A DNA stretch of 64,000 nucleotides from SVTX01 sp045653805 (GTDB lineage: Bacteria; Bacillota; Clostridia; Oscillospirales; CAG-272): the NCBI GenBank assembly GCA_045653805.1, contig JAZOMF010000094.1, positions 1-64,000 of the forward strand. Reading direction: 5' to 3'. Of this stretch, positions 16,110 to 23,974 are shown piece by piece. Both the position numbers and the translations under genes were made by a program. How positions within the stretch are numbered: position 1 is the first letter of the stretch; the number at the start of each line of letters is the position of its first letter. Below the pieces are notes generated by a model, which was not told the DNA's origin, did no database searches, and was given only the letters and a program-made list of their open reading frames with translations.

Positions 16110-17018
16110 ATGAAAAAACAATCTCTAATTAAAACTCTGCTTATAGACCTATTTTTTGCCGTAGTGGCGGGAATGGTAGTCGGAATTGCATACTATTTCT
16201 TTCAGAACAGTAACGGATTCGCTCCCGGAGGAGTTGGAGGTCTCGCTACAATTACATATCACTACATCACAGCATATCTTGGGGAAGAGCATATCATTAT
16301 TTGGTCTATTCTTATGGTGGCTTACAATTTGCCAATATTTATTTTGGTCAGCATATTGATCAATAAAAAGCTTGGCGCGTTTTTGAGCATCTATCTTATT
16401 GTTCAATCCTTCCTCCCCAAGCTGCTTGATGCGTTTTGCCCCATAAAGCCCTATTGCTTAGAGGTATATGGTGATGATTTTAACGTAATATTCGCATGTA
16501 TCGCTACGGGCGTTATTTCGGGATTCGGATTTTCGCTTATGCTCCGTCATTTTGGAGCAAGCGGCGGCACCTATGGTATTTCCGCTCTTATCAAGCGAGC
16601 AAAGCCTGACCTTAACGTTGCGGTGGTTTCATTCATAATGGATGCCAGCGTTGTGGCTATTGCCTTTTTTGTGTATGGAATGAAGATCACTCCCGTTATG
16701 TGTACTCTTATTAACCTGTTTATCGCCAATGTGGTAGTAGACCGTGGACTTGGAGGCATCAAGGATGGATACAAGTTTGAGATAGTTACCACTCACCCCG
16801 AGGAAATATCGCAGGAGCTTATGGCAAAGCTTAAGCACGGCGTGACTTCCATGAGGGTACAGGGAATGTATACCGACAGCGAAAAATATATGCTGGTCTG
16901 CATTATCAATAAGCGACAGATCGGTGAAATGATGAAAATAATTAAAAAATACCCCGATACCTTTGCAAGCTTCGAGAAGGTAAACGAGGTGTTCGGTAAT
17001 TTCAAAAGAAAGGTTTAA
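16110..17018 (+). CDS. YitT family membrane protein with DUF2179 domain
   Basis: A 302-residue protein with five or six membrane helices (about residues 10-205) bearing FAPGGVGGLA and GASGGTYGIS repeats, then a cytoplasmic DUF2179 domain (about 220-300). YitT proteins are widespread in Firmicutes and their substrate is unproven. AAGGAT precedes ATG 16110, only nine bases after the broken ICMT-like frame, so they shared a transcript. A second, shorter YitT homologue lies at 21607. Confidence 0.88.
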   Translation: MKKQSLIKTLLIDLFFAVVAGMVVGIAYYFFQNSNGFAPGGVGGLATITYHYITAYLGEEHIIIWSILMVAYNLPIFILVSILINKKLGAFLSIYLIVQSFLPKLLDAFCPIKPYCLEVYGDDFNVIFACIATGVISGFGFSLMLRHFGASGGTYGISALIKRAKPDLNVAVVSFIMDASVVAIAFFVYGMKITPVMCTLINLFIANVVVDRGLGGIKDGYKFEIVTTHPEEISQELMAKLKHGVTSMRVQGMYTDSEKYMLVCIINKRQIGEMMKIIKKYPDTFASFEKVNEVFGNFKRKV

Positions 17019-17145
17019 TAAATAAGCCTTTTAAGAAAGACTTATAAAGTCGCTTGCGGCGTTGAGGTCGAACTTTACAGAATTATAGAAAATCTAATGA
17101 ACTTCACTAAATCTAAGTTTAATTATTTTTTTAGGGAGAAAAATC

Positions 17146-19083
17146 ATGGAATTTTTGCAAAATATTTTGAGGCTTTTACAGTTTGAGGTGGAGGAGCCTA
17201 CCCTTTACGGTTGGTACCATATTATGTGTCTGGGTCTTACCGTTTTGGCAACCGTTCTTCTTTGTGTATTCCACAAAAAGGACAAGCCCGAGAGAGTACG
17301 CCTTGTGGTTCTTTTTACTACACTTTTTGTCATAGCATTTGAGATATATAAACAGATCGTATTCAGCTTTTCCGTTACGGATAGCGGTATCGATTTTTAT
17401 TATCACTGGTATGCCTTCCCCTTCCAGTTCTGCTCAACCCCTATGTATATAGGTCTTCTTGCGGGACTTACCAAAAAAGGAAAGCTTCACGATGCCTGCT
17501 CTGCGTATCTTGCTACATATGCGATTTTTGCGGGAACCTGCGTCATGTTATATCCCGGTGACGTATTTATGGAAATGTTGGGTATCAACATCCAGACCAT
17601 GATATGCCACGGCTCTATGATTGCTATTGGTATCTATCTGCTCTACACTCAGCATGTAAAACTTCAGTTCAAGACCATTTTTAAGGCTATGGCGGTGTTT
17701 GCCTCCTGCTTGGGAATTGCGATGGTGATGAACGAGGTGGCGCACTTCGTGGGAATTACAGAAGATCATACATTCAATATGTTCTTTGTAAGCCCATATT
17801 TCAATAGCACTCTTCCCGTATATTCGCTGGTACAGCCTCATGTTCCGTTTGTTGTCGGACTGGCGCTTTATATTGGCGTGTTTAGTTTGTTTGCCTTTGC
17901 TATATTGTCGGCTGCCATTGGAATCAAGTCGCTTTATGCAAAGCGTGAGCAGATCATAGCATTTTTCAATAAAGCTTGGAATGGAATTAAGATAGTAATT
18001 TCCGGCAAAAAATATCTTAGTTTGAAAATCGCAAGTGGAGTTATGGCATCCTTTATACTGTTTATGGCGGCAGTGAATATCGTTCCTCCTCCCAAAAACG
18101 TGGAGGTAAATCCTTTCGTTGTTGAGGAAGATGAGCTTCCTATGATCGCGGCGCACAGAGGCGGCGGTGATTGCAACCCCGAAAACACAATGCTTGCTTT
18201 CAGAGAAGCCGTAAAGACCTATAACGTAGACGTAATTGAGAGTGACCTCTACCTTACCAAGGACGGATATCTTGTTTATAATCATAATGCTTATATTGAC
18301 GAGACCTGCAATATAAATGGTGATGTGACCCTTGAAGAGGTTATTGAGCTTTGCGAAGACGAGGAAAACCGCCACTACATTGAGGATATGACTCTGGAAG
18401 AGCTTCAGAGATACAATTTTGGATATTATTTTACCGATGAAAATGGCGAATATATTTACCGTGACGTGACCGATCTTGCGTCTCACGGTTTGCAGATAGC
18501 TACTGTTGATAAGCTTTTTGCAGAGTTTTATCAGAGCCATCCCGACCTGCTCTTCATTGTTGAAATAAAGGATAGCGGAGAAAGGGGAGCCCAAGCCTGC
18601 GCGATCCTGTACGAGGTTCTGGAGAATTATCCCGAGTATAAGGATAGAGTAGTTGTGGGAACATTCCATGATGAGGTAGAAAACGAGCTGTGCGAGAAAT
18701 ATCCCGACCTGCTTCGCGGTGCACCCATGGGAACTGCGGCTAAGTTCATACTTACACAGTATCTTGGAATTAATATTTTTGACGATGGAAGCTTTGCTTG
18801 CTTGCAGATACCTATGTCATATGATATAGGTATAGACCTGCCCTTGGATGAAAGCACACTTGTTAATCGCGCCCATAGAAGAAATATTGCGATTCAATAC
18901 TGGACTATAAATGAAGAAGAGGATATGCGCAGACTTATAGAGCTTGGTGTTGACTGTATTATGACCGACAATCCCGAGCTTTTATCAGAGATAATCGAGG
19001 AGTACAGACAAAAAGCGAAAGAAGCCGAAACGAGCGATGGATCCTCGGAGGATAACGAGGCTCAGGATAAGGCGGCTTGCTAA
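17146..19083 (+). CDS. YwaF-like membrane protein fused to glycerophosphodiester phosphodiesterase
   Basis: A 645-residue fusion. Residues 1-260 are a six-to-seven helix integral membrane domain of the YwaF/TIGR02206 type (WYHIMCLGL, HWYAFPFQFCSTPMYIGL). After another hydrophobic segment (about 300-318) comes a GDPD domain (about 335-610) with the catalytic AAHRGGG and NPENTM near residues 339-350, ESDLYLTKDG, VEIKD and DNPELL. GDPDs cleave glycerophosphodiesters to glycerol-3-phosphate. The acidic, Ser-rich tail ends in Cys. The membrane domain may position the enzyme at the cell surface. GGAG lies upstream of ATG 17146. Confidence 0.88.
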   Translation: MEFLQNILRLLQFEVEEPTLYGWYHIMCLGLTVLATVLLCVFHKKDKPERVRLVVLFTTLFVIAFEIYKQIVFSFSVTDSGIDFYYHWYAFPFQFCSTPMYIGLLAGLTKKGKLHDACSAYLATYAIFAGTCVMLYPGDVFMEMLGINIQTMICHGSMIAIGIYLLYTQHVKLQFKTIFKAMAVFASCLGIAMVMNEVAHFVGITEDHTFNMFFVSPYFNSTLPVYSLVQPHVPFVVGLALYIGVFSLFAFAILSAAIGIKSLYAKREQIIAFFNKAWNGIKIVISGKKYLSLKIASGVMASFILFMAAVNIVPPPKNVEVNPFVVEEDELPMIAAHRGGGDCNPENTMLAFREAVKTYNVDVIESDLYLTKDGYLVYNHNAYIDETCNINGDVTLEEVIELCEDEENRHYIEDMTLEELQRYNFGYYFTDENGEYIYRDVTDLASHGLQIATVDKLFAEFYQSHPDLLFIVEIKDSGERGAQACAILYEVLENYPEYKDRVVVGTFHDEVENELCEKYPDLLRGAPMGTAAKFILTQYLGINIFDDGSFACLQIPMSYDIGIDLPLDESTLVNRAHRRNIAIQYWTINEEEDMRRLIELGVDCIMTDNPELLSEIIEEYRQKAKEAETSDGSSEDNEAQDKAAC

Positions 19084-19113
19084 ACGATAATTGCTTTTAT
19101 AATGAGGGCAAAT

Positions 19114-19968
19114 ATGATGAACAACGAAAAATATTGCGATCTCCACCTGCATTCATATTACTCCGACGGAACCTGTTCGCCGACGGAAGTGGTCAGTAAA
19201 GCAAAATCCATTGGAATATCTCCTATTGCGCTTACCGATCATAATACGGTAAAGGGACTTGATGAGCTCCTTGCTGAAGCAGAAAAGCAAGGTATAGAAG
19301 CTATAGCGGGAATTGAATTTTCGGTGGATTATAGGGGCAAAGAGCTCCATTTGCTCGCCTATGGTATCAGCAAAAAATATTTTGCCGAGATCGAAGAAAA
19401 GATGGATGAATATCTCAAAATTCGAGAGCGCAGCAACCGTGAGATGGTGGAGGCTCTCTGCTCTGCGGGATATTTGATAGATTATGATGAAATATACAAA
19501 AAAAGCGGCAACGGATATGTAAATCGCGCTCACATTGGTGCAGAATTGGTTGAAAAAGGGTATTGCTCGTCTATCAGAGAAGCATTTGCAACCCTGCTTG
19601 GTAAGGATAGCCCATATTTCAGACCAAGAGTATTTCCCAATGTGTTTGATATAATTGACTATATCGGTAAAATAGGTGCGGTGTCAATTCTGGCACATCC
19701 GTTTTTGCAGTTTAACGAGGGCGAATTAAGAGAATTTTTGCGTGAGTCAAAAAAACACGGTCTGGACGGAATGGAAACGGTGTATACCGAGTTTTCGGAT
19801 GAACAGACAGCTTGCCTCAAGGCCGTGGCAAAGGAATTTGACCTAATTGAGGGTGGTGGCAGTGACTTCCACGGCTCTACCAAGCCAGACGTGGCTTTGG
19901 GCGTGGGATTTGGAAATTTGCGAGTGCCCACAAGCATTGCGGATAAAATAAAGGAAAAAATGAGATAA
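19114..19968 (+). CDS. PHP-domain phosphoesterase (RNase AM / TrpH-like)
   Basis: A 284-residue PHP protein with the metal-binding signatures CDLHLHSYYSDGT near residue 8, ALTDHNT, GIEFS, LAHP and GGGSDFHG. The family includes 5'-nucleoside 3',5'-bisphosphate phosphatases and 5'-3' exoribonucleases. ATG 19114 follows AGGG by five bases; an upstream in-frame ATG (19102) has no ribosome site. It follows the GDPD fusion by 30 nt, so the two are probably one operon. Confidence 0.87.
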   Translation: MMNNEKYCDLHLHSYYSDGTCSPTEVVSKAKSIGISPIALTDHNTVKGLDELLAEAEKQGIEAIAGIEFSVDYRGKELHLLAYGISKKYFAEIEEKMDEYLKIRERSNREMVEALCSAGYLIDYDEIYKKSGNGYVNRAHIGAELVEKGYCSSIREAFATLLGKDSPYFRPRVFPNVFDIIDYIGKIGAVSILAHPFLQFNEGELREFLRESKKHGLDGMETVYTEFSDEQTACLKAVAKEFDLIEGGGSDFHGSTKPDVALGVGFGNLRVPTSIADKIKEKMR

Positions 19969-19987
19969 TAATTAATGTAAAGTTTAC

Positions 19988-20016
19988 TTGATATTGAGTT
20001 GTATTTGTTTTATAAT
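19988..20016 (+). promoter_or_regulatory. Glucokinase promoter
   Basis: TTGATA (19988-19993), 17 nt, TATAAT (20011-20016). Confidence 0.75.
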
Positions 20017-20064
20017 TTAAATGTTTCCAAAACCAAACTGAAATCAACTAAAAGAGGTAACACC

Positions 20065-21027
20065 ATGTATCGTATAGGCATAGACCTCGGCGGAACTAAT
20101 ATCGCCGCGGCAATAGTTAACAATGAATTCAAGATAGTTAAGAAAATGAGTATTCCCACCGGCAGAGAGCGTGAGGCGGCTCTTATTATGGACGATATGG
20201 CGGCGCTTTGCAAAAAGGTTTGTGCCGAGGCAGGAGTTGATTTATCTGAGATTGAGGCTATCGGTATTGCATCTCCCGGAGTTGCCAATCACACCGACGG
20301 AACCGTTGAGTATTCCTGCAATCTCCCTTTTCGCAAGTTCCCTATTTGCGATGAGCTTGGAAAAAGACTTGGAATGACTAATATTCACGTTGAAAATGAT
20401 GCTAATGCGGCGGCATGGGGCGAGGCTGTTGCGGGCGCTGCAAAGGGAACTAAAAGCTCCGTTATGATTACCCTTGGAACCGGTGTTGGCGGAGGTGTTA
20501 TCATTGGCGGCAAGGTGTTCTCAGGCTCCAACTATGCAGGCGCCGAGCTGGGTCACGTCGTTATCGAGGTGGGCGGCAGACAGTGCGGATGCGGTAGGCG
20601 TGGTTGCTGGGAGGCATACAGCTCCGCGACAGGTCTTATTAATATGACTCGCGAGAAGATTGAAGAGTGCGAAAAGAGCGGTAGAAAGACAATTATGACC
20701 GATATGGTTGCAAATGATGGTAAGGTTAGCGGAAGAACCGCGTTTAACGGCTACCGTGCAGGCGACGAGGCAGCAAAAGAGGTTGTTGATACCTATATCA
20801 AGTATCTTGGAAGCGGTCTTGCAAGCATGATAAATATTTTTCAACCCGAGGTACTTTCTATCGGTGGTGGAATTTCGGGCGAGGGACAGTTCTTGGTTGA
20901 CCTCATTATGCCCATCATAAATATGGAAAGATACGGCGGTGAGTTCATCGACAAAAAGACCGAGATACGTATCGCCCAGCTTGGCAACGATGCAGGTATC
21001 GTTGGCGCGGCTTTCCTTGGAATTTGA
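20065..21027 (+). CDS. glcK: ROK-family glucokinase
   Basis: Phosphorylates glucose with ATP. The 320-residue protein starts YRIGIDLGGTNIAAAIV (phosphate loop), has the catalytic ENDANAAAWGE, the glycine-rich TLGTGVGGGVI, and the ROK zinc site GHVVIEVGGRQCGCGRRGCWE near residues 170-190. It has no helix-turn-helix, so it is a kinase rather than a ROK repressor. AGAGG precedes ATG 20065. Confidence 0.9.
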   Translation: MYRIGIDLGGTNIAAAIVNNEFKIVKKMSIPTGREREAALIMDDMAALCKKVCAEAGVDLSEIEAIGIASPGVANHTDGTVEYSCNLPFRKFPICDELGKRLGMTNIHVENDANAAAWGEAVAGAAKGTKSSVMITLGTGVGGGVIIGGKVFSGSNYAGAELGHVVIEVGGRQCGCGRRGCWEAYSSATGLINMTREKIEECEKSGRKTIMTDMVANDGKVSGRTAFNGYRAGDEAAKEVVDTYIKYLGSGLASMINIFQPEVLSIGGGISGEGQFLVDLIMPIINMERYGGEFIDKKTEIRIAQLGNDAGIVGAAFLGI

Positions 21028-21040
21028 ATTTGACAAAACG

Positions 21041-21075
21041 ATAACCGACCGCTTTTGCGGTCGGTTATTTTTGTT
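21041..21075. terminator. Bidirectional terminator after glucokinase
   Basis: ATAACCGACCGC and its complement around TTTT, with a T run on the plus strand and CGTTTTGT on the minus strand. Confidence 0.88.
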
Positions 21076-21444
21076 TTATTGGTCTGTATTTAAATAATTT
21101 TTTATCGCCTCAAAGCTCTGCTCACTGATGTGATGCTCGATCTTGCATGCATCATCGGCGGCGGTCGTTTCGTCTACACCAAGACGGGTGAAAAGCTCGG
21201 TAAGTAGAGTGTGTCGCTCGTACATTCGGTTAGCTACGTCAAGTCCGCTCTCGGTGAGAGTGATAAATCCGTGCTTGTCTACCTCGATGTATCCGGCATT
21301 TTTAAGAATTCCCATAGCTCTGCTGACGGAAGGCTTGCTATATCCCATATGCTCGCAAACGTCGATAGCTCTTACCGCTCCGGTCTTTTTATATAAAACG
21401 TGTATCGTTTCAAGATACATCTCGCCTGATTCCTGAATATGCAT
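21076..21444 (-). CDS. Short DtxR-family metal-dependent repressor with iron-type ligands
   Basis: A 122-residue protein of MntR length (winged helix plus dimerisation domain, no SH3-like third domain). Its metal site residues are those of DtxR/IdeR rather than MntR: GEMYLE puts Met at position 9 where MntR has Asp8, and DACKIEHH puts Cys100 where MntR has Glu99, with Glu103, His104 and His78 conserved. In DtxR, Met10 and Cys102 are primary-site ligands, so Fe2+ response is the better guess. AGGAGG precedes the ATG. It is divergent from the YitT gene at 21607. Confidence 0.85.
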   Translation of the reverse strand: MHIQESGEMYLETIHVLYKKTGAVRAIDVCEHMGYSKPSVSRAMGILKNAGYIEVDKHGFITLTESGLDVANRMYERHTLLTELFTRLGVDETTAADDACKIEHHISEQSFEAIKNYLNTDQ

Positions 21445-21551
21445 AGCGCACCTCCTTGACTGATTTTACAGAAACAGTATATCATACATTTTAGATAAAT
21501 GCAAGTGCTTTTTTGTTTTTAGTACGATTTGACTGCAAGAAAGAAGGATCA

Positions 21552-21580
21552 TTGACAAAAAACTCAATTTGTGATACAAT
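21552..21580 (+). promoter_or_regulatory. Promoter of the short YitT gene
   Basis: TTGACA (21552-21557), 17 nt, TACAAT (21575-21580). It lies in the gap divergent from the DtxR-type regulator, which could act here. Confidence 0.8.
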
Positions 21581-21606
21581 AGAGCGAATAAAATAAGGAG
21601 AGAGAA

Positions 21607-22233
21607 ATGAAGCGCAATGTTAAAGCCCTGCTTCCGCAGATAAAGGTGAAAAATTGCATATTTTTGATTCTCGGAGGCGCAATTCTCGCTTTCGGGCTTT
21701 TTAACGTTCATTCTTTCTCGGGGGTGACCGAAGGCGGCACGCTGGGATTGACTCTCCTTTTTGACCATTGGTTTGGGCTTTCTCCTGCATTTACCTCCAT
21801 AATTCTAAATGCGATCTGCTATTTCATCGGATGGCGCACCCTTGGTAAGAATTTTATAGCATACAGTGCAGTCTGTTGCCTCTCGTTTTCGTTGTTTTAT
21901 TGGATGTTTGAGAGCATTGGACCCGTTTTTCCTCAGATTGCCGATTTTCGCTTGGTTGCCGCTATCGCGGGAGCGATTTTCGTGGGTGTGGGAGTCGGAC
22001 TTTGTGTTAGATTCGGCGGTGCGCCCTGCGGAGATGACGCCCTTGCGATGAGCATTTCAAAAAAGACAAAATTGAATATCAGATGGGCGTATCTTATATC
22101 CGATGTTACCGTTCTTGCTCTTTCACTGACCTATATTCCACTGACGGAAATTTTGTATTCGCTCTTAACGGTTGTGCTTTCGGGTCAGATAATCGGATTT
22201 ATCGAGGGAGTAGGGGAGAAAACAAAAAAATAA
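21607..22233 (+). CDS. YitT family membrane protein (short form)
   Basis: A 208-residue protein with five or six membrane helices, the FSGVTEGGTLGLTLL and FGGAPCGDDALAMSI glycine-rich repeats of the YitT family, and no DUF2179 domain. Function unknown. GGAG precedes ATG 21607 after a consensus promoter, and a terminator follows at once, so it is monocistronic. Its divergence from a metal repressor is suggestive only. Confidence 0.85.
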   Translation: MKRNVKALLPQIKVKNCIFLILGGAILAFGLFNVHSFSGVTEGGTLGLTLLFDHWFGLSPAFTSIILNAICYFIGWRTLGKNFIAYSAVCCLSFSLFYWMFESIGPVFPQIADFRLVAAIAGAIFVGVGVGLCVRFGGAPCGDDALAMSISKKTKLNIRWAYLISDVTVLALSLTYIPLTEILYSLLTVVLSGQIIGFIEGVGEKTKK

Positions 22234-22259
22234 CTGCTTACAAAAGCAGTTATTTTTTT
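22231..22259 (+). terminator. Terminator of the short YitT gene
   Basis: TAACTGCTT pairs with AAGCAGTTA around ACAA, followed by seven T; the stop codon begins the stem. Confidence 0.88.
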
Positions 22260-22266
22260 GTTGGGG

Positions 22267-23292
22267 TTATAAATTATCAAAATTTATCTTTTCGGATGAA
22301 CCCTTGTAGCTTCCGTCATCATCGTTGTTTTCTTTGGACTTTTTATATAGCTTGACTATAAGGAAAATTGCGAAAACTATCAATCCAATCGAGACAATAA
22401 CGATGAAAATATCAGACGCGCTGATAGCCTTGGGGAATACGTCCTCGATATCCTCAACCACAACAACTACGGGGATCCCTGTATTTGCGGTGAACTCCTC
22501 AAGAGTTCCGTTTACTGTGGATTCCGAAATGTTGATGGCGGTCTTATTGGTGAGGTGGGACGTGTATTCTCTGCCTTCAGCTGTGTTTTCGCATAGGTTG
22601 TTATAGTTGGAATCAAGGTTGAGGTTGGAGATATGTTTCTCCATCTTGTTCATTACCGAAGCGATTCCGGTGTGAAGAGAAAACTTGTATGTGTCGCTGT
22701 TGATGGCTGAGGTTTGTATGGCTCTGCCAAATTGGGTCTGTTCGTTGCCGAACATATCCTTTATGTCCTCATCAATGTGGTCGCCGGGCCATGCTATAAA
22801 TGCGTAGTCGTAATATTGGTCGTCCTCCACGAGGAAAACTATCAGCAGATTGTCCTCATAATCTGCAGTGTCGCCAAACTCTTCCGCATATTGCTGGTCT
22901 GCATATGTCTGGAAGGTGATCTCGTCATAGTAAGACATTCCGCCGCGGGCAACGTTAGAAAATGCTGTGCCAACGGTTGAAAATAGCATCATTACTGCAA
23001 AAAGAATAATGATTATGGGCAGGAAAAACATACCCATAAATCCACCGAGACAACCGCCTCCGTAGCCGTAATATCCTCGTCTGTAATACGGACGGTGGAA
23101 CCATCCGCCGCGGAAATAAGGACCTCTGGGTCCGTGAGGGCCGTGATGATGGGGTCCGTGATGAGGACCGCCGAATCCGCCGTGACCTCCTCCAAAACCG
23201 CCTCTGCTACCGCCGCCGAAGCTTCCGCCTCCGCCACCAAATCCACCTCTGGATCCTCCGCCTCCGCGGGAACCTCCTCCGGGTCCTGGCAT
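22267..23292 (-). CDS. Membrane protein with Gly/His-rich N-terminus (uncharacterised)
   Basis: A 341-residue protein. Residues 1-80 are low-complexity GGGSRGG, FGGG, HHGPHHHGP and aromatic RGGWFHRPYY repeats; a hydrophobic helix follows (about 86-108), then a soluble alpha/beta domain (about 115-290, with ADYEDNLLIVFLVEDD), a second helix (about 294-315) and a charged tail. The Gly-rich string resembles those at the C-terminus of TPM-domain proteins, but here it is N-terminal. The central domain is probably extracytoplasmic. I believe similar proteins occur in other Clostridia without known function. AAAGGAGG precedes the ATG. Confidence 0.75.
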   Translation of the reverse strand: MPGPGGGSRGGGGSRGGFGGGGGSFGGGSRGGFGGGHGGFGGPHHGPHHHGPHGPRGPYFRGGWFHRPYYRRGYYGYGGGCLGGFMGMFFLPIIIILFAVMMLFSTVGTAFSNVARGGMSYYDEITFQTYADQQYAEEFGDTADYEDNLLIVFLVEDDQYYDYAFIAWPGDHIDEDIKDMFGNEQTQFGRAIQTSAINSDTYKFSLHTGIASVMNKMEKHISNLNLDSNYNNLCENTAEGREYTSHLTNKTAINISESTVNGTLEEFTANTGIPVVVVVEDIEDVFPKAISASDIFIVIVSIGLIVFAIFLIVKLYKKSKENNDDDGSYKGSSEKINFDNL

Positions 23293-23444
23293 AATTGTGT
23301 CCTCCTTTAAGTGCGATAAACGCGTTAAGCTATTTTAATACATTTTATCATATTTTGCCACTATTTTCAAGGGGGTTCAAGACTATTCACGAAAAATTCA
23401 GAAAAAAGTGACCGATTATGTGAATGATTTTTGCCTTTTTCCTA

Positions 23445-23473
23445 TTGACAACCGACCGCTATCGTGTTATAAT
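23445..23473 (+). promoter_or_regulatory. Promoter of the tRNA-Ser transcript
   Basis: Perfect consensus: TTGACA (23445-23450), 17 nt, TATAAT (23468-23473), about 160 nt before the mature tRNA. Confidence 0.85.
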
Positions 23474-23479
23474 AAGCGA

Positions 23480-23620
23480 GTGATCAAAAATTAAATACTC
23501 GTGAGGACTCTTTTGCAAACAAACATCGAAGCGGGGACGTTTGCGAGCGGCGCTGAAAGGCGACTATGCGACGGCGTAAGGGGCACGAGTCTTGAAAACC
23601 GTTGTAAATAAAAAACAATT
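23480..23620 (+). ncRNA. Structured leader RNA ahead of tRNA-Ser, with tRNA-like segments
   Basis: ACTCGTG (23497-23503) pairs with CACGAGT (23584-23590), enclosing a hairpin GCAAAC (23515-23520)/GTTTGC (23539-23544) and CGC/GCG at 23551-23562. GACTC at 23506-23510 could compete for the same 3' partner. Two strings are shared with the downstream tRNA: ATCGAAGCGG (D-arm) and a 15-nt string around TTGAAAACCG (anticodon arm; here 23589-23603). No terminator separates it from the tRNA, so it may be a processed leader, a partial duplication of the tRNA, or a separate small RNA. I do not recognise an RNA family. Confidence 0.45.
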
Positions 23621-23634
23621 AAATATTTTTACTC

Positions 23635-23723
23635 GGAGGCATATCGAAGCGGTCATAACGAGGCGGTCTTGAAAACCGTTTGGGGGAAACCCCACGGGGG
23701 TTCGAATCCCTCTGCCTCCGCCA
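23635..23723 (+). tRNA. tRNA-Ser (anticodon UGA)
   Basis: Acceptor GGAGGCA (23635-23641) pairs with TGCCTCC (23713-23719), then discriminator G and encoded CCA. The anticodon arm reads CGGTC-TTGAAAA-CCG with TGA. The long variable arm (TGGGGG...CCCCA) and the GTTCGAATC T-arm confirm a class II serine tRNA. Confidence 0.97.
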
Positions 23724-23726
23724 TTT

Positions 23727-23765
23727 AACCGCAATTCTCTATATTGAATTGCGGTTTTACTTTTA
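23727..23765 (+). terminator. tRNA-Ser terminator
   Basis: AACCGCAATTC pairs with GAATTGCGGTT (23727-23737/23746-23756), followed by TTACTTTT. Confidence 0.85.
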
Positions 23766-23958
23766 TAGCTTATACTATAATGCATACGTAGATGCATATA
23801 ACATTGGATAAAAATGCATAAGAAAAGGGTGACGAGAAAGTAGACAATTCGTTATCTCTCTGCACACTAACGTAACCTTTTCCGCTGCAGTTGCAGAATA
23901 ATATTTCTCGACAACAAAAACCCACAAAATTCAAGGCTACCGCCTCGGCGGTAGCCTT
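23766..23958. other. Intergenic stretch with ATGCATA repeats and a plus-strand terminator
   Basis: No gene is seen. Three copies of ATGCATA lie between about 23779 and 23820, two of them around an imperfect dyad. At 23933-23958 AAGGCTACCGCC pairs with its complement and is followed by T on the plus strand, where no gene ends; on the minus strand the tail is weaker (GAATTTTG), but it may serve the flavoprotein gene that ends at 23975. Confidence 0.5.
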
Positions 23959-23974
23959 TTTATACTCGGTTCCG

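Noticed and set aside
23480..23620. Self-cleaving ribozyme (hammerhead or similar) upstream of tRNA-Ser
   Set aside because: The CUGAUGA and GUC core elements of hammerheads are missing and no other ribozyme core was recognised.
23564..23797. Frame antisense to tRNA-Ser containing GGRGIRTPVGF
   Set aside because: This peptide is the well-known translation of a tRNA-Ser gene and is not a protein.
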